Shown: one piece after another, positions 30,980-39,672 of the stretch
How the letters are laid out: each line of letters begins with the position of its first letter
How positions within the stretch are numbered: position 1 is the first letter of the stretch
From: Elusimicrobiota bacterium
Lineage (GTDB): Bacteria; Elusimicrobiota; Elusimicrobia; Elusimicrobiales; UBA9959
Assembly: GCA_019135865.1 (NCBI GenBank)
Contig: JAGVVD010000039.1
Location: forward strand, 1-46,374
Reading direction: 5' to 3'
Length of the DNA stretch: 46,374 bases
The notes under the pieces: generated by a model
What the model was told of the DNA's origin: nothing
The model's database searches: none
Seen by the model: the letters and a program-made list of their open reading frames with translations, nothing else
Translations under genes and position numbers: made by a program

Positions 30980-31243
30980 ATGAAAGAGAATAATGCAAAA
31001 CTGAAGGTGAACAAGCAGTCCGCCGCGGCGGCGCCCCAGCCCGTGATAATGGACCTGTTCTACCGCAAAGAAGGCGTCCCCGGCACACGGATATTCACCG
31101 GCGAGATAACAGCCAAGTACGTCACGTCTTCCGGGATCTCGATGATAGAACTTACCCAGATAGACCCGGAAACGGGTGACTGGCGCGTCTTCAAGATACG
31201 CGAAGAGAACGTCAAGCATATGCAACCCACGCGCATGGCCTAG
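30980..31243 (+). CDS. Hypothetical 87-residue protein
   Basis: AAGGAG (30968-30973) lies at good spacing from the ATG at 30980, which is preferred to an ATG at 30944 buried in the palindrome. The product has a Lys/Ala-rich start, then a compact beta-rich part (VIMDLFYRKEGVPGTRIF, GEITAKYVTSSGISMIELTQ). No family is recognised; the fold may be a small beta barrel or WYL/SH3-like. It is followed by a strong terminator. Confidence 0.6.
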   Translation: MKENNAKLKVNKQSAAAAPQPVIMDLFYRKEGVPGTRIFTGEITAKYVTSSGISMIELTQIDPETGDWRVFKIREENVKHMQPTRMA

Positions 31244-31259
31244 CCTGCCGGGTTCATCC

Positions 31260-31296
31260 GAGGGCCGACCCCAAAAGGGTCGGCCCTCTTTATTTT
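31260..31296 (+). terminator. Rho-independent terminator
   Basis: GAGGGCCGACCC and GGGTCGGCCCTC flank a CAAAA loop and are followed by TTTATTTT. It ends the small-gene unit beginning at 30687. Confidence 0.85.
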
Positions 31297-31367
31297 CAGT
31301 AGAGGAGTTCCCTAATTGCGCAGGGGAGTTATCTCAATTTACAGGGAACCGCAAATAAGGAGCGGAT

Positions 31368-31544
31368 ATGACGGAATCGGACGAGAAAGACCTGAATGTT
31401 TGCATCAAGTGCAACCACATGTTTTGTGCGCAGTACGCTAACGGGGAACCGTGCCCTGGATTCGTGATGGCTCCACGGGGGGAACTTCAGTTGCGGACAG
31501 GGTGGGAGTCGGTTATCGAAGTTCTGGCGGAGCCGTTGTTTTAA
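31368..31544 (+). CDS. Small Cys-containing hypothetical protein
   Basis: A 58-residue frame begins at the ATG at 31368 with AAGGAGC nearby. Its Cys residues (CIKCNHMFCAQYANGEPC) have spacing suited to one zinc. No family recognised. A leader with GTTCCCT/AGGGAAC arms (31307-31349) precedes it. Confidence 0.5.
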   Translation: MTESDEKDLNVCIKCNHMFCAQYANGEPCPGFVMAPRGELQLRTGWESVIEVLAEPLF

Positions 31545-31568
31545 GTCTGAAAAAGGAAGGTGCGTATT

Positions 31569-31850
31569 ATGAGGCAAAAAAGCCTGGGGAGACATGAAAA
31601 GAGAAATCACTGCCCGGAGATAGAAAAGGAAAGGAAGCTGTACCGGTTGCTGCTGATACTGCGGAAGGCGGGAGAGGTGCTTTATGTGCGAGAGCTCTCG
31701 AATGAGTTCGGTGTTTCAGAGCGATCCATAGAGCGCGACCTGATGGTGCTGGAAGGCGCGGGCTTCGGATTGGAGAACGTGGCTAAGGGTGCCTATGCCT
31801 TCGTCGAGACGAACCTGCTGCCGCCCAGGAGGCGGCTGGTAAGAGCGTGA
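31569..31850 (+). CDS. Helix-turn-helix protein of the DeoR/HTH_11 type
   Basis: The 93-residue protein contains YRLLLILRKAGEVLYVRELS and NEFGVSERSIERDLMVLEGA, the helix-turn-helix of DeoR/HTH_11 regulators, with no ligand-binding domain. The ATG at 31569 has GGAAGG eight bases upstream and is preferred to a GTG at 31560. It probably regulates nearby element genes; the RadC-like gene follows after 25 bases. Confidence 0.7.
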   Translation: MRQKSLGRHEKRNHCPEIEKERKLYRLLLILRKAGEVLYVRELSNEFGVSERSIERDLMVLEGAGFGLENVAKGAYAFVETNLLPPRRRLVRA

Positions 31851-31875
31851 TGCAAGATAACAAAGGAGAATGAAT

Positions 31876-32589
31876 ATGGAAATGCTGAATAACTGGATGG
31901 AACTGGTTTGCGCGGAGATAGGCCGCCAGCGCGAAGAAGGGGTTAAGAACGAGAACGGTGTCGTGGAGCACCCTACGGATAAAGAGCTGGCCGAGACAAA
32001 GATGGCGATGCTGGAGCCGGTAGACAAGATGAAGACGCAAGACCTGGTGCGGCTCATACTCGGCGTGAGAAAAGGCGAACACGGGAAATGGGCCGTGCTC
32101 GCCCGGGACCTTACGAGAAGGCTGGAAACGCCGGGCATGTTCGAGCCGCTGGCCGAAGACCCTCTGCCGCTTAAAGCGATATGGGAGCTGTCCAAACGCT
32201 TCACCGGCAAGAAGCTCAACGTCTATCTCAAGCCGAGGGACGTGTGGGAGGAACTGCGCGACGTGCGCGGCCTGAAGAAAGAACACTTCATGGCGTTCTT
32301 CCTCGACACGCGCAATCAGGAGATACGCCGCGAGACTATCTCGGTGGGAACCCTGAACTACAACCTGGTGCACCCGCGCGAGGTGTTCGAGCCCGCCGTG
32401 AAGAACCTCGCGGCCGGCATCATCGTTGCCCATAACCATCCCTCCGGCTGCCTGGAGCCGTCGGACGAGGACCTGTCGCTGACCAAGCGGTTAACGCAGG
32501 CGGGCAAGCTGCTGGGGATAGAACTGCTCGATCACGTGATAGTGACGCGGGACGGGTTCATGAGCTTCAAGCAGAAGGGGCTTATCTGA
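31876..32589 (+). CDS. radC: RadC/JAB-domain protein
   Basis: The 237-residue protein ends in a JAB/MPN metalloprotein domain: AHNHPSGCLEPSDEDLSLT (about residues 184-202) supplies the HxHx7SxxD zinc motif, and LLDHVIVTRDGFMSF completes the RadC signature. About 80 N-terminal residues are helical and not part of usual RadC. The ATG at 31876 has AAAGGAG seven bases upstream, better than the ATG at 31870. RadC genes are common on integrative and conjugative elements; their role in DNA repair or element biology is not settled. Confidence 0.85.
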   Translation: MEMLNNWMELVCAEIGRQREEGVKNENGVVEHPTDKELAETKMAMLEPVDKMKTQDLVRLILGVRKGEHGKWAVLARDLTRRLETPGMFEPLAEDPLPLKAIWELSKRFTGKKLNVYLKPRDVWEELRDVRGLKKEHFMAFFLDTRNQEIRRETISVGTLNYNLVHPREVFEPAVKNLAAGIIVAHNHPSGCLEPSDEDLSLTKRLTQAGKLLGIELLDHVIVTRDGFMSFKQKGLI

Positions 32590-32597
32590 AAATGAAA

Positions 32598-32628
32598 CCG
32601 GCCTCCCTCGGTTAGCGGGGGAGGCCGG
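32598..32628. terminator. Hairpin terminator between convergent genes
   Basis: CCGGCCTCCC (32598-32607) pairs with GGGAGGCCGG (32619-32628). On the minus strand it is followed by TTTCATTTTC, so it ends the XRE regulator gene and may also stop the RadC transcript. Confidence 0.65.
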
Positions 32629-32647
32629 GAGTAGTAAGGTTCAGAAG

Positions 32648-32872
32648 TCAGGGAACCGCTTCGAAGTAGCTTAGCGGTTTCTTGTAGAGTTCCGCGAGAA
32701 AGCGCAGTTCTACAAAATCCACCCGGCGTTCGCCGGATTCGCACTTGGAGACGAAGGACTGGGGCTTTTTGAGCTTCTTGGCGACTTCCTCCTGGGTTAA
32801 CCCGGCAGCGAGGCGCGCGGCTTTAAGCTTTTTCAGGAACTCCTGATACTGTTTCGAGTGGACATTAGACAT
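32648..32872 (-). CDS. XRE-family (Cro/CI-type) regulator
   Basis: The 74-residue protein is a single HTH domain: ARLAAGLTQEEVAKKLKKPQ and SFVSKCESGERRVDFVELRF, typical of XRE repressors and of antitoxins. A short palindrome (TTGGGTTATCCCAA, 32898-32911) lies between its start and the divergent gene at 32943 and may be its operator. Confidence 0.8.
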   Translation of the reverse strand: MSNVHSKQYQEFLKKLKAARLAAGLTQEEVAKKLKKPQSFVSKCESGERRVDFVELRFLAELYKKPLSYFEAVP

Positions 32873-32942
32873 TGCCCTTGTAGTTTATTATCCTCTATTG
32901 GGTTATCCCAAAATCGGATGATGGCGTGTCGAAGGGGAAAAG

Positions 32943-33785
32943 ATGAAACTGCTTATATCAATTCTGTTTATGTGCGTCGGCTTAGCGAATGCTGAAGTTA
33001 TCACAGTGACGGGAGATTATGTCGTTGTCGGCAAAATCGTTGAATCGACGGAAAGTTATATTACGGTGCAAACCCCGAAGGAACAATTCCGGATTTATCG
33101 GAGCAATATTATTAGTATCAAGCAGGAATTGGATGTGTCGGCGTTGCCCGCTCCCAAGAGTGTGGGGAATTCCTCTGCACCGGTGCGTACTGCGGCTGCT
33201 ATAGGCCCGCAGCAAAACAGCGAATGGCGCTATTCCGGCGAGAGCCTGCTGGAATTGAACGGCGGTTGGAGGGCCGCTAACAAGGAACTGAAAAGCGGGC
33301 TGTGGGGGGAAGTTGCCCGGATGTGGTACATGGATTGCGTTGGTTCGATGGGTCTTGCGGTCGGTTATTCCAAGTCGGACAACAAGATCAGGAGTCTGTC
33401 GAAAGGTGACGTGACAATATGGTCTTTCCTGGGCAAGGTAAGGTTGCATACAGACCCGGAGAAGCAGATTGGTTACTTCGGGGAGGTAAGCGGCGGCGTC
33501 TACGCCTTTGTGCATAGACTGGATTCGGATGTTACCGACGCTCTTGCCGCGAGTGGTTATTCCGCAAGCGAAGATGTGAGTCCGACGTTTGGTGGCTCTG
33601 TTGGCGCTGGAGTTCGCTATGGTCCGCCGAACTGCAATTTTGCACTGGGTATTTTCCGTCACTTAATGCGGCCTGAGAGCAAAGTGACGGTCACTAACCA
33701 TAATACGCACACGACGCGCACGTCCAAGGAACACCTCGACCTGAACTCCACGGTTATTCAGGCCGCCTTTCGCTTCCAGTATTAA
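32943..33785 (+). CDS. Exported hypothetical protein, probable outer-membrane beta barrel
   Basis: The 280-residue protein begins with a signal peptide (residues 1-17, ending GLANAE), then a small beta domain (EVITVTGDYVVVGKIVEST). Alternating strands, as in OmpA-type barrels, follow and end in Phe-Arg-Phe-Gln-Tyr. AAGGGG precedes the ATG. No family is recognised. A surface protein on a mobile island could alter phage adsorption or surface exclusion, but this is only a guess. Confidence 0.6.
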   Translation: MKLLISILFMCVGLANAEVITVTGDYVVVGKIVESTESYITVQTPKEQFRIYRSNIISIKQELDVSALPAPKSVGNSSAPVRTAAAIGPQQNSEWRYSGESLLELNGGWRAANKELKSGLWGEVARMWYMDCVGSMGLAVGYSKSDNKIRSLSKGDVTIWSFLGKVRLHTDPEKQIGYFGEVSGGVYAFVHRLDSDVTDALAASGYSASEDVSPTFGGSVGAGVRYGPPNCNFALGIFRHLMRPESKVTVTNHNTHTTRTSKEHLDLNSTVIQAAFRFQY

Positions 33786-33817
33786 AATCAGCCTAAAAAC
33801 GCCGAAATAGCCATTTG

Positions 33818-33845
33818 CCAACCCGACAGACCGTTGTCGGGTTGG
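33818..33845 (+). terminator. Strong hairpin after the exported-protein gene
   Basis: CCAACCCGACA (33818-33828) and TGTCGGGTTGG (33835-33845) form an 11-bp perfect stem. A T-rich stretch follows at 33856-33862, so it is a probable terminator placed just before the HEPN-like gene. Confidence 0.6.
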
Positions 33846-33909
33846 TGTAGTATGCTATTTTTGAAAACCGGACGGATATCCGTGTCACTGGAGGTATGAA
33901 TGCGAGTAA

Positions 33910-34347
33910 GTGGAAAATATTTTTTTTGAGCTTTTGTCGGCAGATCAGGAATTTTGCGCGCAACTTGGGCGAACAATGTTGGCTTCAGGGGTGCTCGAAT
34001 CAGAACTGAAATTGTATCTTAAAGCAAAATCCTTTGAAGCCCCGAATCGTGCAACTTTCGGCCAATTGATTGCGCTTCTAAAAAAACATCATCTCCTAGT
34101 GAAGATGCTACCGGCACTAGAGTCGCTTAAAACACAAAGGAACTATCTGGCACATAATCTCCATGCACTTCTAAATGGGCTGATAGAGGAGTCGCTATTG
34201 CCGAGGGAAAACCTGATTGCCTTGGATGTCCATACATACAGGGACCGCGCAAGAGAATCAGAGGAAAACCTCCTTGGATTGGCCGATATAATATCCAAAG
34301 AACGCCGGGGCAGGGCGACGCATATTGCACTCTCGGATAGTAAATGA
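33910..34347 (+). CDS. HEPN-like protein (candidate ribonuclease)
   Basis: The 145-residue all-helical protein has QRNYLAHNLHALL, giving R-x4-H (R77, H82), the catalytic signature of HEPN ribonucleases found in toxins and abortive-infection systems. The start is uncertain. GTG 33910 is 15 bases from GGAGG, while ATG 33900 has ideal spacing but is out of frame beyond a run of eight T (33920-33927). Losing one T would join them. The gene lies directly before the MORC-Z1-AIPR system. No partner antitoxin is evident, unless the neighbours act as one. Confidence 0.6.
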   Translation: MENIFFELLSADQEFCAQLGRTMLASGVLESELKLYLKAKSFEAPNRATFGQLIALLKKHHLLVKMLPALESLKTQRNYLAHNLHALLNGLIEESLLPRENLIALDVHTYRDRARESEENLLGLADIISKERRGRATHIALSDSK

Positions 34348-34414
34348 AATCTCTGTTTCGGCACGGCAATCACGGAATTTCAGGACTTGCCAATCGCCAA
34401 GTACGGCGAGGCAG

Positions 34415-34423
34415 TGCTATAAT
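34415..34423 (+). promoter_or_regulatory. Extended -10 promoter of the defence operon
   Basis: TGCTATAAT at 34415-34423, the same extended -10 as before ispA, lies 112 bases before the MORC-like ATG. The long leader (about 34430-34535) contains no gene. Confidence 0.5.
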
Positions 34424-34535
34424 AATTATATTAGGGCATAACTCTGAATGGTGTAATCCGGTCTGTCTGGGCAGGCTGTTTTGGTCACTCCCTTGTTGAC
34501 TTTCAGGGGGTTCGGTCGCTTCTTGGGGCACAATA

Positions 34536-36038
34536 ATGACAAGAATAATCAATCCGATTCCGGCGGCACTTCTTGAGGCTCTGCGTAGCATCGGGTATAC
34601 CCTGGATACTGCACTCGCCGATATAATTGATAATTCAATCACGGCGCAGGCCAGTAAAATTTCCGTCCGTTTCCTCTGGGATGCCGGGAAACCGTGGATT
34701 GCTGTTTGCGACGATGGCTTTGGGATGTCCCAGGACGAACTTGTGGAAGCCATGCGCTTCGGATCTAAGAGCCCGATTGAGAACCGTGACTCGGATGACC
34801 TCGGAAGATTCGGGCTTGGCATGAAGACCGCATCCATCTCTCAGTGTCGCAGAATGACGGTTCTATCAAGCGATAAGGGGAGAATCTCCGCCTGTGAGTG
34901 GAATCTGAATTGCTTGAGCAAGGACGATAAGGCAGAGTGCGGAACCCAGGTGCTGTCTGAAGATGACTGGCGCAAGGATGCTGTTCTTAGGGAGCTCTCC
35001 AAGGAATTCTTCGGAAAAAACAAATCGGGAACAATCATTCTATGGCGCGACCTAGACCCCGGACTGGGCGACCCTAAAGAGGCTAATGGAGAACAACGGT
35101 TTTCGGCTCAGATGGATATTGCACGGAAGCATCTGGAATTGGTCTTTCACAGGTTCCTTTCTCCGTCGGTCGGTCAGAAAAAGATTGGCGTAGACTTCAA
35201 CGATACCCCGTTGGAAGCATTCAATCCATTCGGCCCGTCGGTCCCGGCACGGCAGGAATTACCTGTTGAAAAAATAATGGTTCAGGGGCATGCCATTGTT
35301 GTCCAGCCATATGTGTTGCCCCATCATTCGAAAGCCGGTTCGGTTGCCGAGTATCAGAAGTATGCCGGCGATGAGGGCTATCTGCATAATCAGGGGTTCT
35401 ACATTTACAGGAACAGGCGTCTGATTATCAAAGCGACATGGTTCCGCCTTATCCCGAAGGATGAACTGAACAAACTGATCCGGATTCGCGTCGACATCCC
35501 CAACGCGCTGGATGATATGTGGCGCATTGATGTGAAGAAGTCGCAGGCGAATCCTCCTGAAATCGTGCGTAGAGAACTGAAGAGAGTCATAAATAAAATT
35601 TCCGGCGCGGGTCGTATTGTCTTTACAAATAGGGCTACCCGGTTGCAGAACCGGACAATAACTCCTGTCTGGGCCAGGGAGGTCGTCGATGGCCAGGTAA
35701 AGTACTTGGTTAATGAAGCACATCCGCTTCTGAAAGCTCTGCTTAAAGACATGCCTGATGAACAGAGCGACAGGTTGCGGGCGTGCCTTGAGCTTGTTAA
35801 CTCAACATTCCCGTATGATATGTACTATGCGGACGCTGCGGACGATAAAACAGAATTCGCGGAGTCCGCGCCTGGCGATGAAACAGTCAGGCAGGTTGGC
35901 CTTCAGTTGGTTAAGGCTCTGCGGTCGTGCGGTTTTGATGGGGCAGAACTCCGCAAGCAGCTTGAAAATGCCGAGTTCTTCAAATGTTCCCCTGAAATGC
36001 TCGAGGAAATACTTTCACTTGAGGGGAGCGCTCAATGA
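34536..36038 (+). CDS. MORC/MutL-type GHKL ATPase of a defence system
   Basis: The 500-residue protein has all the GHKL ATPase motifs: LADIIDNSITA (about 26-36, Mg-binding Asn), VCDDGFGM (about 57-64) and RFGLGMKTASISQC (about 90-103). A transducer-like middle follows (YRNRRLIIKATWFR, VDIPNALDDMWRIDVKKS). MORC and MutL ATPases dimerise on ATP and clamp or scan DNA. In prokaryotes such genes are found next to Z1 ATPases, nucleases and DNA methylases in restriction-like systems, exactly as here. It overlaps the Z1 gene start by four bases. A weak ribosome site precedes the ATG at 34536. Confidence 0.88.
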   Translation: MTRIINPIPAALLEALRSIGYTLDTALADIIDNSITAQASKISVRFLWDAGKPWIAVCDDGFGMSQDELVEAMRFGSKSPIENRDSDDLGRFGLGMKTASISQCRRMTVLSSDKGRISACEWNLNCLSKDDKAECGTQVLSEDDWRKDAVLRELSKEFFGKNKSGTIILWRDLDPGLGDPKEANGEQRFSAQMDIARKHLELVFHRFLSPSVGQKKIGVDFNDTPLEAFNPFGPSVPARQELPVEKIMVQGHAIVVQPYVLPHHSKAGSVAEYQKYAGDEGYLHNQGFYIYRNRRLIIKATWFRLIPKDELNKLIRIRVDIPNALDDMWRIDVKKSQANPPEIVRRELKRVINKISGAGRIVFTNRATRLQNRTITPVWAREVVDGQVKYLVNEAHPLLKALLKDMPDEQSDRLRACLELVNSTFPYDMYYADAADDKTEFAESAPGDETVRQVGLQLVKALRSCGFDGAELRKQLENAEFFKCSPEMLEEILSLEGSAQ

Positions 36039-38707
36039 CCAATCTTGAGAAACTTGTCGATTCGGTGTCGGGTATCCTGGCGGACCGGCGGGAACCACCC
36101 ACAGAGGAAGCATTGCTCGGCATCGTTAAGGCCCAGGCCGGAACATTGGCGATGGCCATGGAAAAGTCTGTCAGTGAGCTGTTTACGGAGAAGGATTATG
36201 CCGATGCTGTAAAGGCGGTTGAAACACGTTTTTCAATCCGCATGACTTTGGGGACCATGTTCCAAGCGGAGGATTATCGTCCATGGCTGGTTGCAAAGCA
36301 GGGACAGATCCAATGGTATTACTGGAACCGCTACAGGAAATACCTCCTGAAAAAAGGTTTTCCGCCCAATGTCGTCCGGTCGTTGGATGCACTTACAGAT
36401 AAGATTCTTGATCACACAGAGGACCCTCAGAAAGAAGGCGCATGGACAAGGCGTGGGATGGTTGTGGGCCATGTGCAATCCGGAAAAACTGCGAACTATA
36501 CCGGGCTGATGTGTAAAGCTGCCGATGCCGGCTATCGTGTTATTATTGTTCTTGCAGGGACGCTGAATTCACTTCGAAACCAGACACAGGAGAGAATCGA
36601 CAGCGATTTCATCGGGTGGTGTACCAGAACGAAGGTGCATATAGGGGCCTCAACGTTCGGTACGGAACGGCAACCGATTTGCTTCACTACAAGTGAGGGG
36701 GATTTCAGCCGCCAGACAGCGAACGCTATCGCAATGAAACTCGATGCTGTGAAAGAGCCTGTAGTCCTAATCATCAAGAAGAATAAATCCACTCTTGAGA
36801 ACCTGTACTCCTGGCTGACGGAGAATAACCGCCATAGTCTTCAGAATTTCCCGATGCTGCTGATTGATGACGAGGCTGACCATGCCTCCATTAACACCAA
36901 TTCCAAAGATGAAGACCCGACAGCGATAAATAAGGCGATCCGTAATCTGCTTTCCCTGTTCTCCCGGGCTTCTTTCGTGGGTTATACCGCCACTCCGTTC
37001 GCGAATATCTTCATCGACCCGGATTCTGTTGACGAGATGGAAAACGGCGAGGAATACAAGGATCTGTTCCCGAGGGATTTTATACTCAGTCTCGACCCTC
37101 CGGATAATTACGTCGGTCCTCAACAGCTTCTTGCTGATAATGCCAGCCTGGACTGCGTCAGAGACATAGAGGACAATGAGGAGTATCTCCCTGTCAGGCA
37201 TAAAATAGATTTCACTCCGGAGAAATTGCCTGAGTCTCTGAAAACTTCCATGGCATGTTTCTTTCTGGCAAAGACGATACGGCTGCTGAGGGGACAGCGG
37301 AATAAAAATCACTCAATGATGGTGAATGCCAGCAGGTTCACCAAGGTTCAGAATTCACTTGCGTTGATAATATCCGAACACCTCAAACAGTTTAAGCAAA
37401 GCGTTGTAAATTATGCCGGCCTTATCGAGGAGAAGGCATTACAGAACAGGGACCTCTCATTCCTCCATGATGTATTCATGGAAGAATTCCGGGAGGCCGG
37501 CTTCTCCTGGGCGGAGGTGCAGTCCGGACTCAGGGAGGCTGTTGATCCTATTGAGGTCGTTGTGGTGAATTCGGGTTCCAGGGACAGATTGGATTATAGC
37601 TCCAGAAATTATCCTGGTGGGCGCAGCCTTATCGCAGTCGGTGGCCTGGGTTTGTCCAGAGGTCTTACGTTGGAGGGGCTGATTACCAGCTACTTCCTGC
37701 GAAACTCCATTATGTATGACACTCTCATGCAGATGGGGCGCTGGTTCGGATACCGGGATGGATATGCTGATGTGTGCCGTATTTTCATGACCCCGACGGC
37801 GGCTTCATGGTATTCTCATATCGCTGATGCTACAGAGGAGCTCCGGAAAGATTTCAAAACCATGGAGCTGGCAAAGCTGACCCCGAAGGAGTTCGGACTC
37901 CGTATAAGGAGTCATCCGACTTCCCTTATTGTGACGGCTAGAAATAAGATGCGTACCGGGCGCAAGGTCCCGATGCAGATTGCCTTGGAGGGACGTCTGG
38001 CTGAAACAAGCGTTCTTCTCGCGGACGAGGAGAGCATCGCCCATAACAAGAGAATCCTTGAAGCTGTCTGCCATGAAGCAGAGAAGGAGACTGAAGGTAA
38101 GCTTGAGCAGAACCTGGGTTACCTCTGGAAATCTGTTTCTCCAGCTATTGTCGTTGCTGCAATCCAGGCATTCCGGTTTCATCCTGAAAACCTTCTGACC
38201 TATCCTGAACCATTGGTACAGTATATTGATTGGATGGTGTCGTCATCCGGAGCACGCTTTGACATACTTTTGAGATCCTCTTCGGATACAAGCGTGGGAA
38301 AATACCGGGTGGACGGAAAGGACATCTATCCTATCCGTCGGACTGTTCCTAACCAGGAAAGGAACCGGATAGAATTCACAAAGAGAAGGGTGGCTTCAAA
38401 AGGCGATGAGCGTGCGGGCCTTACCCCGGAACAAATTCTGAAAGTAAAACAGGAACATCCGGCGGATAATCTGCCTGATAGATATTACCGAAACGTTCCA
38501 GGCCGCAATCCATTGCTGATGATTTTCTTCGCCCGGGTTTCCAAAGAGGAGAAGGGGGAAGATTACAGGATTGTGCCGGCCTATGGCGTTAGTTTCCCGG
38601 GCGATTCCGGTTCCGGAAAACGTCCAGCGAAGCTTGTTGAATATGTCGTCAACACCACATGGTGGGAAAAGAATTATGATATGCCTGAAGATGACCCGGA
38701 GGAATAA
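36035..38707 (+). CDS. Z1-domain superfamily II helicase-like ATPase
   Basis: The 890-residue protein has Walker A GHVQSGKTANYTGLM (about 145-160), Walker B LLIDDEADHAS (about 273-283), motif III GYTATPFANIF (about 317-327) and motifs V/VI in GLSRGLTLEGL and LMQMGRWFGYRDGYAD (about 563-579). This is the layout of Z1-domain proteins, a helicase-like family associated with MORC/MutL ATPases. It may use ATP to translocate DNA or remodel the complex. Its ATG overlaps the previous stop and its stop abuts the PD-(D/E)XK gene, so translation is coupled throughout. Confidence 0.9.
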   Translation: MTNLEKLVDSVSGILADRREPPTEEALLGIVKAQAGTLAMAMEKSVSELFTEKDYADAVKAVETRFSIRMTLGTMFQAEDYRPWLVAKQGQIQWYYWNRYRKYLLKKGFPPNVVRSLDALTDKILDHTEDPQKEGAWTRRGMVVGHVQSGKTANYTGLMCKAADAGYRVIIVLAGTLNSLRNQTQERIDSDFIGWCTRTKVHIGASTFGTERQPICFTTSEGDFSRQTANAIAMKLDAVKEPVVLIIKKNKSTLENLYSWLTENNRHSLQNFPMLLIDDEADHASINTNSKDEDPTAINKAIRNLLSLFSRASFVGYTATPFANIFIDPDSVDEMENGEEYKDLFPRDFILSLDPPDNYVGPQQLLADNASLDCVRDIEDNEEYLPVRHKIDFTPEKLPESLKTSMACFFLAKTIRLLRGQRNKNHSMMVNASRFTKVQNSLALIISEHLKQFKQSVVNYAGLIEEKALQNRDLSFLHDVFMEEFREAGFSWAEVQSGLREAVDPIEVVVVNSGSRDRLDYSSRNYPGGRSLIAVGGLGLSRGLTLEGLITSYFLRNSIMYDTLMQMGRWFGYRDGYADVCRIFMTPTAASWYSHIADATEELRKDFKTMELAKLTPKEFGLRIRSHPTSLIVTARNKMRTGRKVPMQIALEGRLAETSVLLADEESIAHNKRILEAVCHEAEKETEGKLEQNLGYLWKSVSPAIVVAAIQAFRFHPENLLTYPEPLVQYIDWMVSSSGARFDILLRSSSDTSVGKYRVDGKDIYPIRRTVPNQERNRIEFTKRRVASKGDERAGLTPEQILKVKQEHPADNLPDRYYRNVPGRNPLLMIFFARVSKEEKGEDYRIVPAYGVSFPGDSGSGKRPAKLVEYVVNTTWWEKNYDMPEDDPEE

Positions 38708-39672
38708 TGATGCGTAACCCTTGGGCCGCAATAGATAAGCCGGATAAAGACTTCAATGTGATGCTTGTCAGTGCCGAGCATCCGCTCAAGCTGTTCTGGG
38801 GTGTTGATACACAGTTGCGCTATCTGTTCGCTTATGATTCTCACTTCGCAGGGCTTCCTCCGAAAAAGAATCTTCCGAACCTGGCCGGGATAGAGATGTA
38901 TGTCGTTCAGCAGGGGGACAGGGGGAAACTCCTGCTTGTTCTTCAGGACAAGGCTAACTGGGAACTTTTCCATGCGTTATGCTCCGACCTTGTGCGTGCC
39001 ACGGAAAAAATTTCCGACGAACATGCCGCTTCGATAGTTATTGTGCGTCGTCTCCAGCGGTGGCAGGAACTGCTCGGTAAGGTGCGCCCGTCATTGCTTT
39101 CCTCGGAACAGATAAAAGGACTGCTTGGTGAGCTGTTGTTCCTTTCCACTCCGCTTGCCGCTGCCTTCGGTTATGATGAGGCCATAACCGCCTGGAGGGG
39201 GCCGGAAGGTGCTCCTCAGGATTATTCAATAAAGGACACGGCTGTTGAAATTAAATGCCAGTCCGGCGGAACAAAGCCGGTTGTGAGAATCAGTTCTGCG
39301 GATCAGCTCAGTCCGCAGCTCCCTAACGGATACCTTGTGGTGTATACCCTTGCAAATCAGTCCAAGGACGATCCAGGTGCCGTGGACCTGAACTCTGTAG
39401 TGCAGGATGTCCGCAATAAATTAACTGCTGCTGCGGATACAAGCCGGGAGCGGTTCGAGGACCTTCTCTATTTGGCTGGTTATGTAACACGAGAGGAATA
39501 TTCTGATAAAAAATATACTGTCGTTTCTGTGCGGTGTTACCGTCTGAAGGACGGTTTCCCCAGGATTGTCAGTTCTGAACTTATTCCGGGCGTAGAGTCT
39601 GTCACTTATGATGTCCGTCTTGATCGCTGTGCAGAGTTCCAGGCGAAACCTGACTGGTGGACTGTGTCATGA
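38707..39672 (+). CDS. PD-(D/E)XK motif (DUF4420-type) nuclease protein
   Basis: The 321-residue protein contains DYSIKDTAVEIKCQSGG (about 170-187): an Asp followed by E-x-K in a strand, the core of the PD-(D/E)XK nuclease fold, after LLGELLFLS (a helical Glu motif). This and its place after Z1 match the DUF4420 family. It is the best candidate for DNA cleavage in this system. Starts at 38707 and 38710 are equally possible. Its stop overlaps the AIPR ATG. Confidence 0.85.
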   Translation: MMRNPWAAIDKPDKDFNVMLVSAEHPLKLFWGVDTQLRYLFAYDSHFAGLPPKKNLPNLAGIEMYVVQQGDRGKLLLVLQDKANWELFHALCSDLVRATEKISDEHAASIVIVRRLQRWQELLGKVRPSLLSSEQIKGLLGELLFLSTPLAAAFGYDEAITAWRGPEGAPQDYSIKDTAVEIKCQSGGTKPVVRISSADQLSPQLPNGYLVVYTLANQSKDDPGAVDLNSVVQDVRNKLTAAADTSRERFEDLLYLAGYVTREEYSDKKYTVVSVRCYRLKDGFPRIVSSELIPGVESVTYDVRLDRCAEFQAKPDWWTVS

